A stretch of DNA of 34,106 nucleotides, taken from Christensenella sp. UBA1242. GTDB lineage: Bacteria; Bacillota; Clostridia; Christensenellales; UBA1242. Of this stretch, positions 22,501 to 31,500 are shown piece by piece. Below the pieces are notes generated by a model. That model did not search any database, was not told the DNA's origin, and saw nothing but the letters and a program-made list of their open reading frames with translations. The position numbers were made by a program, and so were the translations under genes. Where the stretch lies: positions 103,395 to 137,500 of the forward strand of contig DBWI01000021.1 in assembly GCA_002308915.1 (NCBI GenBank), in the 5' to 3' direction. Numbering within the stretch: the first letter of the stretch is position 1; the number at the start of each line of letters is the position of its first letter.

Positions 22501-25500
22501 TAACCTTATAATTATCTCCATCATTTGGTGTAGATAATGAGTTGTTACCAACTATATACCTATCAAATTTGTTGTAAAGTGTTGAAATTGAATAATTATT
22601 TATTATTTTTAATGTAGTTGAATTAGCTACATTACCAATAAGTCCACCAAATGTGAACTTTTCTAGTGAAACTTTACTACTAGTATTTAAATTAATTTCT
22701 GCAGATCTACTTGTGTCTGATGCATATGGATATGTATTGCCCGCACTTAAACAATTGTCTATTCCAATGTTCCCAGTTGTTAATGCAAATAAACCACCAA
22801 TTATAAGGTTAACATTTTCACCATAATAATATTTCTTTGAACCACCTTCTATATCATTTCCATATACAACAAACCTTATATCACCAGTTGAAACAAACTC
22901 ACTGAATGAACCTTGTGCTTTTCCAGCAATTCCACCAAGATTAACTTGCTGTACTGAAGCATTTTTAACATTTGATTTATATGTTATATTTCCGTGATAT
23001 GAAGCATTTGATGCATCTGTACAATTGATTACACCAAACAAACCACCAATATTAAGATCTGTACCTTGTGTCCTTGTTGTCAAATCAATAGTCGCATAAG
23101 AGAAGTTATCTAAATAATCCCCTTCAATTCTACTATTTAATCCACCAAAATCTCCAACAAAAGACCCAATGGCTACAGTACTTGAATTATTACCGCTATA
23201 AACATTGCTAATTACTATTGCAGGTCTCATAGGCTTAGAAACTGTAGCTGAACTAGAATCTACCAAATCATAAACATGACAATTCCTTATTGTTGAGCCC
23301 GAAGCTTTACCAGCTAGTATACCAAGATTAATTGAATCAACTGCATTCAAACTAATATTAGCACAAACAAATACATCTTCAAAATTAACATTACCTGCTT
23401 GAGCGACAATTCCACCGATATCTGAATCTTGAATTATTCCATTGTATTCACCAATAATTTCTGATTGAAGGGCTTTGTCTTTGCCACCTGCACTGCTATT
23501 AAATGTAATATTTTGTGCATTACCAAGCAAATATCCTATTTGAGATTTTTTTATTGAAGCGCTTTCAGAACCATTAATCTCTATCTTACCTTGTATGCCA
23601 TCAACACTTATATTAGTTTCACTGTCTCCAATAATTGATCCGCCTAACAAACCAACCCTTATATCTTTAAGTTCTGCTTGACTGCTATTAATAGTTACTC
23701 TACAACTATCATTTAATTTAATGCCAGAAATAGAACCTTTTATTGCTGAACCACTTGAATTCATATTGGCACTTGCAAATAATAAACCTGCAGACAATCC
23801 ATTATCTCCAGTGGTATTAATTGTCATTGAACAATTTTCAAATTCAATATTGTTAAATTTGCAAGCAGATTTTACTTCTCCAACAACAACCGACAATTCG
23901 CTTGCAGAAGTTGTTGTTGCTATATTAATATTGTTAAATTTTAAATTACTAAATGTTGTTCTATCTGCCTCTTCTACTAAAATCGAACTTAAATTAGCAG
24001 AACCTATTCCATCAAATTTAACTGTAAAGTTACTAAATGTTGCTTCTTGTGCACTTTGGAATAATGGTCTTGTAGGAACATTTGTAAATTTAAAGCCATA
24101 TTCATATCTTGAATCAGCAACTTTTATTGTTCCCTTAAAGTTTTTAATCCAAATTAATGGTTTGTAAATTACAATCCATTTTGAAACAATTCTTTCACCT
24201 TCCGTTTCTACTTGTGTATGACCTTTATACTCATCATCAGGTGCAATGATGTAGATATTGCCAACTTTGGAATTACGCAATAATTCCAAATCATCCATAT
24301 GTCTAATACGAACTACTTTTGTTGTATAACCAAGTATAAGATGTGGGAATAACTCATTTTCATCTCTTTCCCATGATTCTGGATCCCATTCATTTCCAAA
24401 GAAGAACCCATCAAATAGTACTCCATCATCACCACTGCCAGATATCATTGACAAACTTGTTATACTTTGCAAGATTGAATCTTGATTTTGGTAATTTGCA
24501 AGCATTTGCTCTTCACTACCAAAACTAATTGAATCTTTTTCTAGTCTAGTTGCTTTTGTTGGTGATTCATCTATGACATTAGCTCCAAAAGCATAAACAT
24601 CTCTTGTATCAGTTAATAACCAATCGCCCCAGTAGTTTACAGCATTAACTTTTTCAATAGACATGCTATCCCCAGCAGATTGAGCATAAACACCACCAGT
24701 TACAACACCTCTAACATCACCCATTGCATAAACTTCTTCTAATGCAAATTTAGTTAGTTTATCAGCATTCAATGCGTTTGATACTGGCATTTGATGAATA
24801 GCAAATGCACCACCAGCAAATCTTGCGTTTTCATTAATTACATTAATCTTTGAATAAGATCTTGAAATTTTTCCGCTACTTTGAAGTCCAACAAGTCCAC
24901 CAATACCAATTGGTTGATAATCTGCATTTTCAAATAATTGCAAATTACCTCTCATATTATTATCAATAATAGATTGTCTTGCTTCTGGACCATCTTTGTA
25001 GTAGTTATCAATATAATCTTCAATACTATCATCTTCTAAATCATCATTACCAATTTGCCATTTGTATTCATGTTCTGCACGAACTTGTCTTAGATATCCT
25101 CTATTTAATCCAACAACACCACCTGCAAATCCGTTATATGAATACAATCCTTGAGTTGATAAATCTTCGACATAAGATAATTCATAAAGAGCATCTTGAA
25201 CGATTGTCAATGATCCAACATAGCCAATTACACCACCAACAGTACCACCTGAAATTTGGTTTACACCAAGTGTTTTTAACATTACTGCATCGCCATCAGT
25301 TACATTTGCTGAATCAGCAAATTCATCTTTATCTATATCAGATGCAATATATCTATCAATAACACCAATAATACCACCAGCGTATGAAACATTTACATCT
25401 AATGATTCTCTAGATCTATTATCCTTACTATATTTATTATATGATAAATAATCAGTATCATTACTTAATCCTAAATCAACAGGATACATAACAGCACTAA

Positions 25501-28500
25501 CACTGATATCCTTTGCTGTAATATTGTATACATAAGAGTCACCAACAACTCTACCAATTGCACCACCAACTATATTCTTTCCTCTAACAACAACACTGTT
25601 TGAATTTGAATTAACAGAAGATAAGTTGATATTTACAACTGTTGAATCCTTTACTGTACCAGCAACCGTACCAACGTAAGAAATGTTCTTTGCTTCAACA
25701 CCGAACACGTCTCCTTCACTGTTTGTAGTACCAAGAATTAAATTCAAATTCATAACAATAGCATTGTTTTCTACACTACCAAACAAACCAAAGTTGGATG
25801 ATGTGTTTGTTTTATCTGTATCTGACAAAGCTAATCCACTAATTGTGAATCCATTTCCATCAAATTTCCCAAGTGAAATACCATCTTTTTGATGTTCACC
25901 TGTTAATGTCATTTTTGATGTAGCTAATCTGTATGTATCTTGACTTGCATCGTCAACTAATTCATTCAAATCAATATTGTGAATAAGTCTATAATTACCA
26001 TAAATATACCCTTGTGATGCATCAACAAATTTTGCCGCACTACTATTATCTGTACCAGAGAATACTTTGTTGAATTCTTGTGCAGTTCTAATAAGAATAG
26101 GATTATATTTTGAACCATACTTATATTGATCAACATAAGCATAAAGTGGAACATCACTATCTTCACTTGCAACACGCAAAGAAACTGCTTTTGTGTTCGC
26201 ACTTACAAGTTCTGGTCCACTGCTTGACATGTACCAAATTCCATCTATTGAATCTAATTCCAAACTGCGTGAAAAACTAAATCCATACATTTGACCTTTA
26301 TCGATAATAGATGACAATACTTGTGCAGATTTGCCATAAGCAGATTCAATTGAAATTGCTGCGTCATCTATTGCAATTTGATCATAATAATATGAATTAT
26401 TTACTTCACCATTATTTAAATAATTTCCTCTGTCATCAACACCAACAAAATTCATTTGTGTTGTTGTTGCTCCAATAATTCTTGACAAAGAAAGTGAAGT
26501 ATCAATTACACCACTTGATGTATTTGAATAAACAAAACCAGCACTATTTCTACCTGGGTTATTTCCAAGGTTTGTTAATGTGATATTTGAATAGCTGTTG
26601 TTTATTTCTCCACTATTAAGATAAACAAAACCAGCACTAATTCCAGATGTTTCAATGCCAAATTTTATTGCATGAATATCCGTTACGTTATTTTTTACAC
26701 CTTTTGAATAACTCATGCTTACATAGCCAGAGTTTTCTATTGCAAAACCAGCTGTTGTTGTTGTGTAATCAGTATTTGAATTGTTTATAATTCTTAAATT
26801 TGAAGCATAACTGCTTACAATGTGTCCACTATTTGAATTAACAAAACCAGATACCTCACCAAATGATGAGATAACAAATGGAGCAAGTTCTTGTGTCTTC
26901 TTTGTCGCAACAAAATTGTTAACACTATAAATATCTATCTTTTCTCCACCAACAGAGCTGTTTGTAATAACACCTGTGTTATTGATTACAAAACCTGCTG
27001 TTTTTGCTTCACTAATACCAAGAGTTGATGATGCTACAATATTAATTCCAGAAACTGCAGGAACTATATTGTTGCTAAGATATCTATTACTAATTACTTG
27101 ACAGTTAGTGATTATACCTTGGTTTTCAATTGCAAGTGTGGCAACCTTAATTGAATCATATCCTTTATCACTTATATCAATTGTTCCAATATGATATATA
27201 TTCAATATCAAATTCTTGAGTGTTGTTTCTGAAGAAACCGTTTTGAACAATGCATATTCTGCACTTGTTTCGCCGTCAGCCAAATCAGCATAATTTACAA
27301 GAACAATTTGGAAACCATTTCCATCCAAACTTCTAATCTTTGAAGTATCTTCTATTACTTCATAAGCATACAAGATGATATCTCTTGTTAAAATATAATC
27401 TTCTTCGCTCTCACCATTTGCTGCAGCAATAAACTCTTCTGCATTAGAAATACTCTTTGGTGCATCATCACTTGTTGGGTCTGCAATCTTGATTGTAAAG
27501 AAGTAATTAAATGCATAAGTAGTTCCATCTGGCATACCTACTTTTATTGTAAGGAGCATTTCTTGAGTACCATTATTAAGTCCCTTGAAAGCAATCTTTC
27601 CAGTTGATTGTTCTGTTGTTGTTCCATCTCCGTTATCAACAACAGTTGTTTGTGGCATAATATCATCTATTATTCTTGTTCTATCTGTCTTGTCTATTGT
27701 AGAAACATAACTATCGCCTATTTTTTTAACAACAGGTGTGTATGTTGAACCATTTACAAAATACAAGTTTTCAATCCATGTAGAAGCATGAATTCCTTTG
27801 TTTATTGTATAAGAACCTATATCATTTCCATCATCAGTTCCAAATGAATAATATTTGTTAGTAAGGAAATTATTATAAGCTTGTTTTCCTGCCTCACTTC
27901 CTTCTACATACTTTCCACCAATCACAAAATCTAATTCATGACTAAAGTATCTATCACCAACAGCAACATCTCCACTATCTTCGGAAACAACATGAGTGGT
28001 TTCCATATCAAGTTCAAATGGAACTATGTAAACAGTTAATGTATTTTCCTCAGTTTGTTTAATTCCATTTACATATTTTGATGTTTCAACTTTAACAACA
28101 AAATTATTAACAAATTCTCCATAAATATCAATAACAAGTGTTTGTCTGTAATATTTTGTTGCATAAACTTCTTGATCTTCAAGCAAATAGATTGAAACTC
28201 CACTAGCAACCACACCTGTTCTCTTGTTATATACACCTTTGTCGCTAATTACTTGAGTTTGATCATAAACAACATCGGCATAAAGTGTTGAACCAAGAAG
28301 AGCAAACACTGTTGTTTCACCATTTATTGATATTCCAACTTTTTCTTGTGGAACAATAACAAGTGAATATTCTTGAGTATACTTGAGTTCATCACCATTA
28401 TAAACATTAACTACAACAGTGAATACTGTGTCAACAGTTACTGTGCTTGGCACAACAACTCTGGCATAATATCTACCAACTTCTTGACCTTCACCAAATT

Positions 28501-31500
28501 GATTTTCAAAATCTTTTGCATAGATTTTTACACCATTTTCGATAAATTCAAAGTTTGTAGCTAAATCAATTGAATATCTATTGCCATTCTTTTGTTGGCT
28601 TGTAAATCTCAAACTGTTACCAAGAATTGGTTCAGCTGTGATAGTAATATGTGTATATGTAGCATATTCTGGATAAATCATTACATCCAAAATTCCACTT
28701 GTTCCTGGAGAAAGTACATTGTTTGGATAATAATTTGCTGCAACTTCTTGACTTGTTGCATCATTAGCTATTGTTGCGTAGTTGTTGATGTCTACTCTCA
28801 AAATATCTTGATCCAAAATAGCAACTTTTACTCTAACAGAAATAGTTCCATCATTTGACCTAAATAAGATTGTATATCCTTCTTTGTCAAAATTCTTTAT
28901 TGTTTTATTGATTGATACAACTATTTTGTATGTAGCTGTTGTAGTTCCGTTTGCAGGATTATGAACTATGCTCTTTGCACCATTCATATTTCCGATAACT
29001 TTGCTTGGTTCGTACAACTCACTTTCTGGGTTAACTGTTGTTTCTTGTTCCAAATAAATCAAATTAGAAACAACCATATCATTGCTGTCTAGAACAACAT
29101 AATTGTATTCTGATGCAATAACATCTCTATACTTTGTATCTGTAACTGAAGTTAAAGTGAATGAAGCTTCATCACTAGGAGAAACAACTAACGAACTAAT
29201 TGAAGTTGTTAGGCTAACATGTCCATATGTTTTGTTTAATGTAAGATTGATTTTTGAATTATCTTTTATTATTTTGTTAACCAAAGCATCTTGAGCATCA
29301 AGTTTTAGGTAAACATCAAGTTTTAGTTGTTCACCATCAAATGAACTCAAAACTGTATGATTACCAAGATAATCACCAACAATATATGGTGAATCTTGTC
29401 CATCTTTTTCAAATACAACTTTGTAATCTGGAAGTTCCAAAGTTAACTCTCTGTTTGTTGCAACAAGAGTATCTTGAATTGAAGTTTGAATAATTTCATT
29501 TGAATGAGTTCTAATTCCAAGTGCACTAGTTGTATTAAGTTCTTGACCTTGATATGTAATTGCAAAATTTGCAGTATACAAAACAATTACAAGTCTTACA
29601 GTTCTTGCAGGAATTGATCTATCATATTTTGAACTAATATTAATCTCACAAGTTCCTTCTGCTTTTACAAAAATGTTATTTGCATTTATTGTCAACAAAT
29701 TAGAATATTGTCTTGCACTATCTTGTGGGAAACTAATCATAATTCCATTAGTTTTTGTTGTATTGAACAACTCCATGATACTAATGGTATTTAATTGATT
29801 TAATACAGATTTTTCTGAAGTTGTAATTGTTTCTTTAACTTTGTAAAGATAAACTACTGCAACATCATTTTCTTCTTCTAATGTTAATCTTGAGTTTTGT
29901 ATCTTCAAATCTGCAAGTTCTTCACTTGTTAATGCTTGAACTGCAGAAACTTCTGTTAAGTATGGGAAACCATAATTCTTGTTGGTTGATTTATTCCAAG
30001 TGTTTCTTGAATTGAATGTTATATCTGAATAAATTGTTCCAACTGGGTCTGTTGTTGTTCCATGAAGAACTGTGTTTGTTATTTTTGTCATATAGTAGCT
30101 AAATGTTAAAACTGTAGTTTCTTCACCTGGCTCACCTTCTACAGATTTTGACAAAACATAACTATCTTTGATTATTTTTGTTAATTTGTCTTCAGTAACT
30201 TCTTCATCTAATACGGCATAGAAATCTGTTCCGCCTTTTCTTTCTGCAAAACATTTTTCTACAAGTGCTTCTTCTGATGAAATCTTACCTACCAAGCCAC
30301 CAGCTGTTTCTGGTAATAATTGTGTATCTGAATAATCGCAAATATAACTCTTTATTATTGAAGAATGTCCAACAATTTCTCCAGCAAGTCCACCAACAAT
30401 GTCACCAGATATTGTCATTGCTTGCTCACTGCCATCTAATTTATAAAGAAGAACAGAGCTGCTTGAAATGTTTCCATTATTGATTGCAACAAGTCCACCA
30501 GCAATAGCACTAGCTTCAACTTTACCACTAAAACTACAGTTATCAATTGTGCCATTATTAACTCCAACAAGTCCACCGGCATTACCTTCTTGATTGCTAA
30601 CACTTGAAGCAATATATGTGCTGTTGTTTGTTGTATATGAATCAACAATAACATTCTTGATGGTTCCATTATTAACTTGTGCAACCATACCGGCACCATT
30701 AACAGAACCATAAATGTATAGGTCTTCAACAACTGCATCAAGTCCCAATGTGTCAAATAATGAATTGCCTTCCAAAGTGATACTGCTTATGTTGTTTGAA
30801 CTAAGTGTTTTTCCATAAAGTCCACCACTAAATGTTCCTGTAAACAATGAACCATCGCTTAATGTATCATTTGTCATCAAAACATAATGGAGTGAATTAT
30901 TATTGTTATATTTTGTTGCAATTTCACTTAAACTATTAATCCTAATAGCAGTTTCTCTTGAAGTTCCATCACTAACAGTAATTTCAATTGAATCAAGTTT
31001 TTCTTCATAGCCTTGCTTAAAGAACTCGTGACCATTGTCATCTAGGAATAGACAATCTTTTGGAATAACCAAAATTCTACCATGACCACCAACTTGTCCA
31101 TTTGAACGAACTAATCCGTCTTCGCTAATTGTAATAATTGAATCAGAAACACCATTGTCTGGAACAAATCTATAAACAACTTCTCTATTCAATGCATTCA
31201 AAGGAGAAATTGTGTTCAAAATTCTAAATGATGTTAATGAGATATCTTGTGTTAAATCTCTTGTTTGTAAATAAATCAAATTGTCAACAGGCTTGTTTGT
31301 AATTGTAACTTTATCAACAAGAACTGGTGCTTTCATAGAAACTCTAATGTTTGAAGGCAATCTGTTCTTTTCCAAGTTAAGATCTTTTACAACAAAGCTC
31401 AAAACAGCAGAATCGAATTCGTCATCACCCAAACTAGCTTCTCCATTATCATTTCTTGTTAAAGCATTAATTTCAAATTGATTGTTGCCAAGCTCTTTAA